Shown piece after piece: positions 34,965-48,160 of a DNA stretch of 64,000 bases. The position numbers and the translations under genes are program-made. The notes under the pieces were generated by a model. The model ran no database searches, was not told where the DNA came from, and saw only the letters and a list, made by a program, of their open reading frames with translations. The stretch is taken from contig NC_084597.1 of NCBI RefSeq assembly GCF_033807715.1, positions 5,474,666 through 5,538,665 of the forward strand. The letters run 5' to 3'. The DNA is from Cololabis saira (lineage: Eukaryota; Chordata; Actinopteri; Beloniformes; Belonidae). Positions within the stretch are counted from its first letter, which is position 1; every line of letters starts with the position of its first letter.

Positions 34965-35945
34965 ATTTTAGTTTAGTTTATTTTCGGTCATGACACAAAA
35001 AAAAAAACAAAGAATAAAAATGACAACAAGAAAACGAATACACTGTTCAAAGAAAATATTACATAAAAGTTTCCAATATACAAATAAACAAATAATATCT
35101 AGACCAAAAAAGGTGTAGGCTGAAGCAAAGCTTATTATTTGCCTACCCTCAAAAAGATTAATTAAATTAATGTAAGAGAAAGACTGCCAGTAAAACAAAT
35201 TGCCTCTGTGGGGATAACAAAAATTCCTCAAGAAATAAAAAAGATTTTTAAAATAAAGGTGCAGTCTACATGTTTCCTTCATCCTTAAAAAATCAAATCA
35301 AATCACCAATTAAATGAATACCCAAATCAACATAGCAAGCATCACCACTCATTAATTTAATATAAGGAAATCATCCTTCTTTTCAATGTTTTTTTTAAAT
35401 AAAGTTAAAGTTCTACATAATTTCAAATCTATATCTAATTTATTCTAATTTATTCCAAACATCCACCGCTGCCACTGTAGCATCTCAGTTTGGTGTTGGT
35501 TCTGATTGTTGATTTCCTGTATCTCTCTCCCCTCTGAGGTTTTAATGGCTTTGTCTTACTGTAAATTGAACATATTTTGGATACAGTCTGGCAGCATGTT
35601 ATTGTTGATTTTGAACATAATCTGTGCAGTTTTGAAATCCACCAGTTCATTGAATTTAAGCTCATTTGAATCTATAAATAATTAATTGGTTACGCGCTTG
35701 TATCCAACTTTGTTTATGAGTCGCATTGCTTTTTTTTTGAGTAAAAATATTGGTTTCGTGATTGTCTTAAATGTGTGTACTTCTATACAGTATGTTATAT
35801 ATGGTTTTATTAAAGATTGATACAGTTTTAGTGAGTTTAATGTTAGAATATTTTTACATTTATATAGAATTGCAATGGTTTTTGATATTTTGTTTTTTAA
35901 GAAGTTGACGTGAAGCTTCCAGCACAGCTTATGATCAATAACCAC
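34965..35945 (-). pseudogene. LINE 3' end (RT C-terminus plus 3' UTR), copy 2
   Basis: The minus strand from 35945 reads MVIDHKLCWKLHVNFLKNKI, then LYKCKNILTLNSLKLYQSLI, then KPYITYCIEVHTF and KAMRLINKVGYK. This is the LINE ORF2 thumb/C-terminal region (DxKLxWKxHI / LYxSLIxPYxTYC / AxRxIxKVGY). After a frame break it continues to about 35450 with a FKTAQIMFKINNNMLP-type tail as in copies 1 and 3. The 3' UTR runs to about 34965, where an AATAAAC-rich end lies. Catalytic RT motifs are missing. Confidence 0.78.
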
Positions 35946-36460
35946 TCCAAGAAACTTATTACATCAGGTGGTGCCCCGTTTTGATTAAGTCATTTGAATA
36001 ATTCAATTTGATAAATAATCTATTTCAATAATTATTAAGGACTGTCTTTCGACAGTCATTAATAACTCTTTTGATAACTGAATAGCACCCCCTCTGTGTG
36101 GCACAACATTGTTGCTAACAAAAACTGTGCAAAAAGGAAAACATTAGCAGGGGAAATGCCAGTGAAGGCTTGAAGAGTGCCCAACGTCAACAACATCTTC
36201 AAAATCAATCTCCAACCCAACCTTTAATTGTTTTAAATTTAAATTATATCAAAATCTGAGTCAGCCTTTTAATACCTTTTAAGGCAATAGTGTCTTGGGG
36301 CCACCTTTACATCGTGTTTATGTAAAATTTGCAATTGAAAATATATAATAATAAACAAAGTAACACAGTATCAAAACATTATTTATTGCCTTACTGTACA
36401 AATCTACGGAGCCTGTGAAGGATCATGCAATATATTTTTAATGTTGACAGAATCAAGCGC
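35946..36460. other. no gene seen
   Basis: Includes the second copy of the roughly 75-bp segment described at 32.55 kb (36108-36178). Otherwise unassigned. Confidence 0.5.
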
Positions 36461-36461
36461 A

Positions 36462-37300
36462 CATTTTATTAACTCGTTCGCGCGATTTAATAAAACGTGA
36501 GCAGATTTAATTAACTCGTGTGCACTTTTTATCAACTCGTGTGCACGTTCTATTAACTCGTGTGCACGTTTAATTAAATTGTGCGCACGAGTTAATATAA
36601 CGTGCACACGAGTTATTAAATCATGAACACGATTTAATCAATCGTACACACGAGTTAATAAAACGTGTGCACATTTTTTTTACTAAATTGTGCGCACGAT
36701 TTGGTTAAACGAGCTCTCGTTTTCCTTAATTGAGTGCTCGCTTTAGTTAATTGTAAACTTTCTTTCGGTGCTTCCCACGCCAGACACAGATCAGATCGAT
36801 TCATTTTCACTGAACAGCACTGGACGAACAAAGGCATCCAACGATACCCATGGAGTCTTCCTGGGCCTTGGAGTTGGCCCAAAATAAAATCAATGATGAG
36901 ACCTAGATCATCATAATTCCGATGGCGGAGATTACTTGCTCTAAGCATTCTTTTTAAAGTGGCTAGACTGATCACTATACCATGTTGGGTGGCTGGAGTT
37001 GCCAGCATTTCTTTTTGCGCCATGCCTAACCCATGGTAAATTCTTAGGAGATCCATGTATAAAGGATCTTAATGCCCTTATGGCTGATAAGGGACGCATT
37101 ACAGCACGATTGAATATAACGTGCGCACTTTTATTAAATTTTGATCAAGGGTAAGTAAATTGTACTCATGATTTTATGATATATTGTGCGCACAATTTTC
37201 CAAAATGTGCGCACGCTTTGTTAATCGTACCCACGCTTTAATAAATTGTGCTCACGATGACACATAACATGCTCTTGATTAACTTTAACGTGGCCACGAA
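36462..37300. mobile_element. DNA element with two-sided GTGCACACG repeat clusters
   Basis: At 36462-36710, about ten spaced copies of an ATTAACTCGTGTGCACGTTT-like unit occur in both orientations. At 37105-37265 further GTGCGCAC/GTGCACAC motifs follow. Between them lies the minus-strand integrase-like fragment. Repeat clusters on both sides of a transposase remnant look like subterminal transposase-binding arrays. The exact ends and duplication are not visible. Confidence 0.5.
36715..37056 (-). pseudogene. integrase-core transposase, N-terminal fragment
   Basis: The minus strand from 37056 reads YHGLGMAQKEMLATPATQHG, then IVISLATLKRMLRASNLRHR, then NYDDLGLIIDFILGQLQGPG and LHGYRWM. This matches the helix-turn-helix and linker (YxxxGxxxxEIxxxLxxxHGxxISxxTLKRxL / GxLHGYRxM) that precede the catalytic domain in multi-copy fish integrase-core proteins, perhaps Ginger-like. 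The catalytic DDE domain is absent here. The downstream part of the frame runs into the repeat cluster. I know the family by pattern only. Confidence 0.5.
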
Positions 37301-38335
37301 GTTACTTTTTTTTCTTCACTTGAGCTCTTACAGGCTACGTACAAATCTTCCATACTGAAAAGGAAAAATCTGCCGCCATTTGTTGCCATTTTAGGACCCA
37401 ATGTATTGCCTTTAATCTTCGCTACTGTTGCTAACCTTAAAAACTGAATCTGTACTTTGTATGATAACGATCCATTTGGAGCACCCCAGGTCATTCTGAT
37501 TGCCCCCCAAAAAATTAAAAAAACATTTTAATTTCTGGCAGACAAGGTTGTTTAAGGGTCTAATTGGAATGAAATTGCATTATACATTTTATTTTCCTTC
37601 CATCCTGTTGTCAGACCACTGGGTGTTACAAAATGTGTCAAATGTCAAACGAGAATACGGGCAGAGATAAATGGTGCGATAGAGCCACAGCAACGCTGAC
37701 TGCAGAACAAATTGCAGTGGTATTTTCTCCTCATAACCTACCAATATTGTATCAAGATCACCTTAATACAGTACAATTTGAAGAATTTAAGTTTCACCAC
37801 GCCCGTATGTGGAACGTTATTGTTTGCTGTCGTATACCCTAATGTGCTTTTGTTATTTCATCCAGCCATCATATGTGCATCACTGTCCTGAGGGAGTCCA
37901 CACTGCTCCCGTCATCCAATTAGGACTAAATCTGATTTCACTAAAAGGCTCGATCATTTAAGGGGGTCTTTCAGAGAGCCGGCACTGAGATCCATTACAA
38001 CTGGAGAATTGTTTTCATTCATTTTCACAGCAGTTAGCACATTCTGGTTAGGCTCTTAAGCAAATGTGATACTGCTTAATGTCTAGCGGAGACGGAGACA
38101 GCTGGCACATACCGACAAAAGTCAGGTCATCATGTCCTTAACGCAGAAATGAAGAGATAACACAGTAATAGGGATGTTTCATGAAAGGCTAGAATAAACA
38201 CCAGTATTAACGTTTTTTTCCGGATTACCAGCACTGGAAACACTCAGGGCTGATGCAGGACGCAGTCTTGTTAATGGGGGGCTGAGAAATAGTTTAGTGG
38301 GGAATTGAATTGACCAGAAGTGAATTGAACTGAAA
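37301..38335. other. no gene seen
   Basis: Single-copy-looking sequence with no motif-bearing ORF. Confidence 0.5.
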
Positions 38336-38343
38336 TGAATGAG

Positions 38344-39045
38344 TAGGCCTGTGTTGAAAAGATTGATTCTCCAATTTTAAATCGATCCTCATATTAATTC
38401 CTAAAAATCGATTCATATGTCTAAAGATCGATTTAAAAAAAAAATAAAAAAAAATGATTTACTTTTTTCATCATTACATTACAACCTTTGGTACTTTTTT
38501 GTTTATGCCCAAAAAAAGAAATATTTTCTTGGACACGGGAATAACTCGTGCCATGTTTTTGCCTTTAAATATGTTTAAAGGTATGAAAACAAATAAAGTT
38601 TTCAGTTATAATTGCATAAATTGTCTACATTTCTTTGCTTTATATACTGTCTTGGGGTTACATTTGCATAAATGTTAAAAACCAAATTCTAATAAATGGG
38701 GAAAAAATAAAACCGATTTCATCCGTCTCTGTTTCCTCCCTGGATCTGTTTGGTAATTCTGACCCACATGATGTTTTTGAAAGCAGTTCTATCAGCATTC
38801 TGGGAGCTGATTGGTCCTTACAGCATCATTAGCTGAATCTCAATATAATACTAGTATTAATATGCTGCAGAACTGCAGTCATATAATTCATGCAACAGCT
38901 GAAAAAACTGTTTTATTAACAGTAACCCAAATCAATATCATCAATCGGAATCGAATTGGATCGAATCAAATCTTGATAATCGATTCTGAATCTTAAGAAT
39001 CGGAATCGAATCGATTCTTGATATTCGAATCGATCCCCAGCCCTA
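38344..39045. mobile_element. hAT-like element with AATCGATT-rich ends
   Basis: The ends TAGGCCTGTGTTGAAAAGAT and CGAATCGATCCCCAGCCCTA share a TAGG-CTG terminus and clusters of AATCGATT motifs in opposite orientation. The duplication is TGAATGAG/TGAATAAG (38336-38343 and 39046-39053, 7 of 8). No transposase. Confidence 0.8.
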
Positions 39046-39053
39046 TGAATAAG

Positions 39054-39902
39054 CTTTTATGTTCAAGTGTCTTTTCTAGCATTGCAAAGCATGTGAAGTT
39101 AACGTCAGCTCGTCTGCAAACATTCACAGACGGACACACTATTCTATTCTATTATTAATTATTTGTCTAAAAGCGAATGTATTTATATTTATTTATGTAT
39201 ATTGTTTGATGTTAGCCGACTGTTGTTGCATTGATTGAGTTTGAAATCTTAATTTCCAAATGTTTCTGTAGATCGGGGGCGTGAGTTTGCAGAAAACTAC
39301 AAAAGACTGTTTCTACTCATTCAGCATTGGGATAATAGATCATTCTGTGTTAGGATGAAATTGCTGACGCTGTGATGTTGTATTATGTAATAAAATAATG
39401 TAAGTTTTGGTTTATTTCAACTGGTAAAAGAAAATGTGAATTGTTTTTCTTTCCTTTTTTTTACTATAACATAGAAAGCCAAACATCTCAAGAAGTGAAC
39501 AAATTGTACAAAGTGCTTTATACATTTAGAAAGCAGCTCCAGCATCATGATAGTTTGAAAATAAGTAACTTTTAGACTAATTATGTAATGGTTGATATAC
39601 TGTACTCCCACTTGCCACATTATAATGTCTTAATGTATTTAACTGAGCGTTTAATGCGGGTGCTGCTCTTTGGGGCTTAGTCCCAGCACCAGTGCCTTGC
39701 CATTATGGGAAGGCTGTCTTCACATATCCCTAACTGTTTATATTTAAGCACTTTTCTCAAGCTTGAGGGAATGCAAAAACACAATTTTCTTTTAATTACA
39801 AACATAACACTGAAATGTGGCCCCTTCAGCCCTGACTCTGACAGCAGCCGTGTTCAAACAGTGTGGTTTCAAGCAGTGGTGTAGTCTATTGTTTTCTAGT
39901 GG
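39054..39902. other. no gene seen
   Basis: Nothing recognised on either strand. Confidence 0.5.
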
Positions 39903-39910
39903 GTGTACTG

Positions 39911-40623
39911 CAGAGGTGTCAAAAGTATTCACATCCATTACTCAGGTAGAAGTATAGATACTAGAGTTTAAAAATACTCCTGTAGAAGTTGAAGTATCAA
40001 CTCAAGTTTTTTACTCAAGTAAAAGTATAAAAGTACTGGTTTCAAAACTACTTAAAGTATAAAAGTAAAAGTAATGTAAAGGGGAAAAAAGCCAATAAGG
40101 ACAAAAGCCATTGAAAATGAATGCATCTTAGTATAATGCAAATATATTAAAGAAGCATATATGTGTACTATTGAGCATTAACATGTGTTTCAGAGAGCAG
40201 CAGATATGATGACTAGTTGCCTATAAGTATTGTAATGGTGCAAAAAGTCAAACTTCAGAGGCATGTTATCATTTATCCTAACCTTTATTGGAATGTACAT
40301 CCAAGTTTAGTTGCAGGAATCTGAGGGAACGGATGTAAGAACAAAACTGGACAAGAACATCTGAAACAACCACAACCAAATTCACTCTATCCTGATGGAG
40401 CAATTTAACTGGATAGTTTTTATTAAAGGCCGAAATGAAATAGAGTAACGAGGCTGTTTTTAAAATGTAAGGAGTAAAAAGTACAGATAATTGTGTGGAA
40501 AATGTAAGGAGTAAAAAGTAAAAAGTCGTCTGAAAAATAATTACTCCAGTGAAGTATAGATAACCAAGATTTCTACTTAAGTAAGGTAACGAAGTATTTG
40601 TACTTTGTTACTTGACACCTCTG
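39911..40623. mobile_element. hAT-like family W, copy 2, 8-bp target duplication
   Basis: The ends CAGAGGTGTCAAAAGTATTC and TTGTTACTTGACACCTCTG are inverted. The duplication is GTGTACTG/GTATACTG (39903-39910 and 40624-40631, 7 of 8). It is colinear with copy 1 throughout. Confidence 0.86.
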
Positions 40624-40728
40624 GTATACTGTCCATATCATCCGTCCCACCCATCCAACATCCCATAATAACCACCTTGTGTCTGGTGCTGCCTCCTAAT
40701 ATCTCCTCCTAATAATCTCCTAATATTT

Positions 40729-40754
40729 CTTTCTTTCTTTCTTTCAGGCTCATT

Positions 40755-40838
<84 letters not shown>

Positions 40839-40905
40839 ATTTCCTCAATTTATCGTTTTTACCACGAGATGACAAATTCTTACCGTGGGGAATTTATTTG
40901 TACTT
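40729..40905. mobile_element. hAT-like family X, copy C (fragment)
   Basis: CTTT arrays separated by CAGGCTCAT (40729-40838), then the right-arm motifs TTTATCGTTTTTACCACGAG and ATTCTTACCGTGGGGAA. The CCTT array, both TIRs and the left arm are missing. Confidence 0.65.
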
Positions 40906-41198
40906 TTAAAAGTCAATGAATGAACAGTAATAATAACCTAGGCTCATCAGTAGTAGTAGTAACAATGAACATATCAGTTTAAATTAACATTGGCTTCAAA
41001 CCAGACAAAACCAAATATTTAACAAATACACTTCACCTCATTAAATGAAGGTTCAAAAAGATAAAATATCCATTATTCTGCCCTTACTAGGACGTAGAGA
41101 TGATTCCTAGCTTTGCAGATAGCTAAACAGGTTCTTTAATAAACATCCAGGAGACAGCATGGACGTTTAGGATGTTTACTGTCAGAAACACTGTGAAA

Positions 41199-41892
<694 letters not shown>

Positions 41893-42175
41893 CTCTGAAA
41901 CTGCAATACAGAAAAGTAAGAAAAATAAAGTGTTACAATCTGTATTGTATTTGACCCTTTCTTAAACATCAACACATGCTATGTCATGAATTATTATGTA
42001 CAGCAGAAATACACATTTACTGAAATTATAACTGATTATAACTGATTATAACTGAAAAACCGCTATGAACAACTTAGCGGTTAGCTTAATGCTAACGTAA
42101 CATGGAAAATCCCATTGACATGCTAACGCGTTAGCATTGCTCCCGTTTTTTAAGTTTTCCTCCCAAACTATCATC

Positions 42176-43202
<1,027 letters not shown>

Positions 43203-43210
43203 CTATCATC

Positions 43211-43539
43211 TATTTCCGAACCCCATCAGAGGTAAGTTTAACACAAAAGGTAAGTATTACTCACAGACATATGCTCTTTAGGGTTCAGCAGAGAAAAAAC
43301 AAGTTTAGGGAAAAATAACTTTGCTTTGATTAACGGCTTTCTTCAGTAGACAAGAAACTACAGCAAGTCTACATGGACAAAAAGCACAACATCTACAACA
43401 TCTACAGATTCTATAGAAGGGCAGCACATCCATACTTTTTCACGCTCTAACCAAACAAAACAGCTGATCCATCACTCGGCTGGTGGACAGCAAGCTGAAA
43501 AGAATGCAACTACACAAAGGCCTGAAACAGTGAGAAAAA
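43211..43539. other. no gene seen
   Basis: Spacer with short frames only. Confidence 0.5.
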
Positions 43540-43706
43540 CTTTAAACTTTTTCGCCAGGCCTGGCTTGCATGCAAAATTTGGTGACTTTTGGGGGGCGTT
43601 TAGGGGGGCAAAAAGGCCCTCATTTCGTCAGAAGAAAAACGAGGAAAATAAAAATTCCTACAGATACAATAGGGCCTTCGCACTGTCAGTGCTTGGGCCC
43701 TAATAA
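43540..43706 (+). repeat. dispersed family Y, copy 3 (3' end)
   Basis: Holds the distal Y segment: TTCGCCAGGCCTGGCTTGCA, ATTCCTACAGATACAATAGG, CACTGTCAGTGC and GGGCCCTAATAA. The proximal part is missing. Confidence 0.7.
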
Positions 43707-44007
43707 ATAAAAGCTTTCGTGGTTGTAGCTATGGGTTGTAGCCTGTAGCCGACCCGACTTTGTTTATAAAAATATGCTGCACCCTCACGAGACTACAAAT
43801 GTTTCTTTTACTAACGCAAAGTTTTATAAAATAATCCAGTGATATACAATTTGATACAACACAGTAAAAAACTAGGCTTTTTCCATTGATGTGAACGAGA
43901 GACACGGCTGTTTGGTCCAACCGGATAAACCGGATGTAGCAACGGAGAAGGATGTTTCTGATTGGTCAGTCAGGGTCCAATCAGAAGGCTGACAAAGGGT
44001 CAATTGT

Positions 44008-44181
44008 GTCAGGCTGGTGAGGTGAGGACCCAGATGCAGGAGAGCGAGGCAGGAGTTTGCAACAAAACAAGGATTTATTCCACAAAAGGAGGGCAAAAAC
44101 CAAAAGCGCTGCTTGGCAGGATTAAAAATTAATAGAAACAGGGATCAAAACCTGGAGCAACAACAGGAACCATGGAGGGAA
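44008..44181 (-). mobile_element. LTR fragment of a Gypsy-like element, cut by the gap
   Basis: On the minus strand the end reads GGAATAAATCCTTGTTTTGT, then ACTCCTGCCTCGCTCTCCTG, CATCTGGGTCCTCACC and CCAGCCTGACA. The same order (ATTAAATC, GAACTCCTG, CTCCTGCACTTGGGTCCT, ATGACA) occurs at the 3' end of the LTRs at 11418 and 13325. It is therefore a relative of that LTR type. The rest lies in the gap. Confidence 0.55.
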
Positions 44182-44681
44182 NNNNNNNNNNNNNNNNNNN
44201 NNNNNNNNNNNNNNNNNNNNNNNNNNNNNNNNNNNNNNNNNNNNNNNNNNNNNNNNNNNNNNNNNNNNNNNNNNNNNNNNNNNNNNNNNNNNNNNNNNNN
44301 NNNNNNNNNNNNNNNNNNNNNNNNNNNNNNNNNNNNNNNNNNNNNNNNNNNNNNNNNNNNNNNNNNNNNNNNNNNNNNNNNNNNNNNNNNNNNNNNNNNN
44401 NNNNNNNNNNNNNNNNNNNNNNNNNNNNNNNNNNNNNNNNNNNNNNNNNNNNNNNNNNNNNNNNNNNNNNNNNNNNNNNNNNNNNNNNNNNNNNNNNNNN
44501 NNNNNNNNNNNNNNNNNNNNNNNNNNNNNNNNNNNNNNNNNNNNNNNNNNNNNNNNNNNNNNNNNNNNNNNNNNNNNNNNNNNNNNNNNNNNNNNNNNNN
44601 NNNNNNNNNNNNNNNNNNNNNNNNNNNNNNNNNNNNNNNNNNNNNNNNNNNNNNNNNNNNNNNNNNNNNNNNNNNNNNNNN
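44182..44681. other. assembly gap (500 N)
   Basis: Exactly 500 N, a conventional placeholder length, so the true distance is unknown. The open frames called through it are meaningless. Confidence 0.99.
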
Positions 44682-45050
44682 AACCTGCACTCTGAGAACG
44701 GAGAGCTCTGCCAGGGACATAAGGCACTATCAGGTCTTGCAAATAATGCAGAGCTAAGCCATTTTTGGCTTTATACGCAAGTAATAACATTTTAAATTGG
44801 ATTCTGAATTTTAAGGGGTAGCCAATGGAGCGACGCTAACACTGGAGAGACGTGGTCTCTCCTGCTGATTAATACACTAGAGTTTACACTAACTAGAGAT
44901 TTACTAACACCAACTAGAGGTTTACTAAACACTAACTATAGGCTTTACTAAACAGAAAATGTTTAAATTTGGTTTTAAAGGTGGAGGTGGTGTCAGCCTC
45001 CTTAACCCAGATTGGAAGTTGGTCAGGCAGGTATTGTTTATGACGGTGTC
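44682..45050. repeat. fish dispersed repeat with 22-bp minisatellite units
   Basis: Pieces AACCTGCACTCTGAGAACGG, AATTGGATTCTGAATTTTAA, GGAGAGACGTGGTCTCTCCT and GTGTCAGCCTCCTTAACCC belong to a repeat I know to be common in fish genomes. At 44875-44955 it contains about four units (ACTAACTAGAGATTTACTAA type) that are the reverse complement of the array at 20922-21390. Confidence 0.5.
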
Positions 45051-45159
45051 TTATTTGATTTAATTCCCATGTATTTATGTCTGAGAATGATGGGGATTTA
45101 GTTTTATCCTCTGTGTTGTTTGGGACTAAGGGAGTTGTGTCTATTGTTAGTTTGTTTGT

Positions 45160-45294
45160 CATGTATAATGTATGTATGTTATGTATTAATTGTTAATTTG
45201 TGTTGTGTGTATGTCGGACCCCAGGAAGAATAGCTAATGCTGTTGCTAATGCTAATGGGGATCCTAAATAAAACAAAAAACAAACAAACCTCCT
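45160..45294 (+). repeat. LINE 3' tail
   Basis: TATGTCGGACCCCAGGAAGA, TAATGGGGATCCTAAATAAA and an AAACAAAC-type end form a typical fish LINE 3' terminus. No coding. Confidence 0.5.
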
Positions 45295-45764
45295 GAAGAA
45301 AAAATGTCTTACCTGAGTCCCAAACTATACTGAGTACATAAAGTGGCAATAAAAAGGTATGAGGGCCCTATGACGCTCACGCGTTTCCTGGATTCTTTCC
45401 ATAAAAATGTGAACTGATCAATATCAAAGTCACAATAACAGAGAAACACAATGTGTTCAAGATGATAAAGCTCAAATAATTACGTTTCCTCATATCTTTC
45501 CTGAAACAGCCATGCAGAACTCCAGCGCGTCGTCCCAGATCAGATATACATCTGATTTGTGGCCATGCAACATTTATGTGACGTCTTGTCTGTACGCATG
45601 CAGCGAGTTGTATGATGGATGATGCATTTTCTTGACAGCCATGCAGACCTTGGTATAACGGCAACATGTGAGGGACAAAATTCAAGCTTCGGTCAAGAGA
45701 AAACCCGGTCATACACATTAATCTATTTACATGCTCAAACTGTCAGTTCCTTTAAATCAGGCCT
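45295..45764. other. no gene seen
   Basis: A minus-strand frame of 113 codons (45377-45718) has no recognisable motif. Confidence 0.45.
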
Positions 45765-46296
45765 AAAAACATTACTGTTTACTGAAGCGGACTGTTGAAT
45801 TGAATACTTACCTGCTGTACTCTACTGCCCTTACTGTTTAACAACTTGTGCTTTTTATTATTTTACCTCTTTTCTTATAATTTTATTTCATTTTATTTGT
45901 TATTTAAGTGCACTCTTAAATTAAATACTTACAAAGTTATGGATAAGCCCTGAATGGAGGCATTGTGACGTAGAATTGTCAAATTGGTTTAATTCACCGT
46001 ACGAATTGTTACAGATTACTTTTGTAATTCTGTATTTGACCCGGTCTCTTTACGTTTTGACCGTATAGAAACGTAATTCTTGCCATTGTAAGAATGAGAT
46101 GTACCTGTTGTACTCTAGTGCCCTTACTTTTTAACAACTTGTGCTTTTTATTGTTTTACCTCTTTTCTTATCATTTTATTTAATTTTATTTGTTATTTAC
46201 TGTTTAATTGTGTCTTGCTGCTTTTAATGTTGATGTAAAGAACTTTGAATTACTTTGTGTTGAATTGTGCTTTACAAATAAACCTTGCCTTGCCTA
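45765..46296 (+). repeat. composite SINE-like/LINE-tail repeat, copy 1
   Basis: A LINE-tail piece (CTACTGCCCTTACTGTTTAA, 45820-45945), then a block from TAAGCCCTGAATGGAGGCAT to ATTCTTGCCATTGTAAGAAT (45944-46097), then a second LINE tail ending AAACCTTGCCTTGCC. The middle block plus second tail recurs at 61689-62022 with the same junction. Confidence 0.6.
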
Positions 46297-46300
46297 CCCC

Positions 46301-47290
46301 CCCGTTCACACTGAAAGCGTCACGGGAGTCATAGGCGTCTGGCTGCCATTCATTGTCTATGAAAACGGGCGTCGAGAGGCGGCAGGAGCGGCGGGGCGGC
46401 GGGCGCGGCGGAGGCTGCGGGAGCGTTGCGTCAATTTGAAGTTGAAAAATCTGAACTTTATGCAAATGAGCAGCGGCGACGCCGAGGCGTCGTCCAATCA
46501 CAGACCGGGATTCCCGAAGCGAGAAGCCTCAATGCTGATTGTACTTTCATGTACACACAAACGTACACTCACTCACATGCATATATGAGCAGAGCTGTCA
46601 CTAACAAACTTATTTTATCAGGAATTAATATATTTCATCCAGCAAAATTACATTTTTGCTGATTTGACTGCCATTTTTACCTGAACATGTGAAACACGTA
46701 ACTGATGGTTGAGGAGCTGGATGGTCCCAACGATTTTATTTGCTAGATTGATCCAACGAAAAATAATTAAAACCCGTGCTTATTAATCACAAAACACAGT
46801 TTAAACATCATGACCAAATCCGCTCCGACCCGGTGTGTCAGTATCAGCGCAGACAGACTGCAGCTTCGCCTGAATTATGGTTCCGCTTTAAATCGACGGC
46901 GTAGGGTCGCAGTACGGTGGGCGTCGCCGCGTACCCTACGCCGTCGGCTCTGCGTTGGTGTGACGCGGAACCATAAATCAGCCACCGGGAGCAAGTGCTC
47001 GCTGGGTTGATGTTGATCTGCGGACCAAACTTGTTAAGGAGCATCAAACTCACTCTTATCTACGCAGAAATAATGCTAAAATATAAAGAAGGTTCCCAAA
47101 GTGTGATCTATGGTGAAATAGGAAACTGAAGATGTGTAGGCTGTTCCCACTGTTCCCTCCAGTTCTGCAGCGCAGCTTTAAGCCCCGCCCACTGCAGGCG
47201 TCAACAGTGCATGCCGTTTTCAGTGTGAACGCACCAAGCAGCGAGATGCTGGCGTCGGGAGATTTTTGACGCTTTCAGTGTGAACGCAAA
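46301..47290. mobile_element. TIR element with CGTTCACACTGAAAGCGTC ends
   Basis: CGTTCACACTGAAAGCGTC at about 46310 and GACGCTTTCAGTGTGAACG at about 47270 are perfect 19-bp inverted repeats. The interior is GC-rich on the left (GGCGGCGGGCGCGGCGGAGG) and contains hairpin element H. No transposase. The superfamily is uncertain, perhaps Harbinger-like. Confidence 0.7.
46870..46983. mobile_element. short hairpin element H
   Basis: The left arm TGAATTATGGTTCCGC with GACGGCGTAGGGTCGC pairs with the right arm GCGTACCCTACGCCGTC and GCGGAACCATAAATCA. A deletion in the left arm removes part of the stem. Right-arm fragments of H recur at 6724-6783, at 27337-27395 and, more diverged, in the right arm of family X. 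Confidence 0.7.
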
Positions 47291-48160
47291 TCTCTTCACC
47301 GACAGTCTGGATTTAATTTGCCGTATAGGGGTGGGGGTGTCATATGGCGATCCTGAGAGGAACAAAGGAGGATCATAATATGATTGAATTTAGATCCCAC
47401 CGTCACTTAATAACCATTACCTCCACGAGTTTGACTGGTACCTTTTTATACCTTTTCACTAATTTTGTCCGGGGGTTTTGGAGAACATCAACCGTGAGCT
47501 AAAGGTGAGAGAGTAGGGTCAAACAGCCTTTGTCCGACTGCATTTAAGAAATAAAACCAACATTTAACAAAGAAACAACATAATAAAAGAAGGTAATGGA
47601 GCGGGATGGAGCCAAGTGAAAGAATGAGCGATCTTTCATATACATGTATGTGGAGACCTCAGCAATAAAAAGATGTGATTTGTGCTCCGGTAAGTGTCCA
47701 CGTCTGCTGGAGCTTGTGGCTGAAGTTACACATGGACTGACCTCCGTCTGCATCAGTGGAGCTAAGGTTGAGGAGGTGATTAAACTCACAAGTTGCTCTA
47801 AATCAATATTTGCTTCTTGGCACTTTTAGGAGGTTGCTGGAAGTAGCGTTGATGAAGAAACGCCGGTATATTCCTAAAAGTCACTTTTTAGGCTCAAGAA
47901 AAACCATGGATATCAGATCTTACCGTTCCTGTTTGTTTAATTTACTTTTTTATTAAAGGCTGTTGCATCTAAATACATTTAGGAGAGAAAGCTTTGAGGA
48001 ACAGTGGTTCACACACACATTTTAGGTCGTGTATTTTTGAAGGATCAAATACTCAACATCCCATATTATCTATTTAGCGTGGCAATCAAACTTTGAAAAT
48101 CGACTGTGCGCATGCGCAGAACCACAAAGTAGCATTTCTCGGCAGGGAGCAGAAATTGGC
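47291..48160. other. no gene seen
   Basis: No recognised feature. Confidence 0.5.

Noticed and set aside
44113..44795. Open frames of about 200 codons across the N stretch
   Set aside because: They consist of unknown residues from the assembly gap.
44932..45162. LINE-like C-terminus on the minus strand (FKTKFKHFLFSKAYS)
   Set aside because: The plus strand here is a known-looking dispersed repeat followed by a plus-strand LINE tail. The minus frame is short and likely chance.
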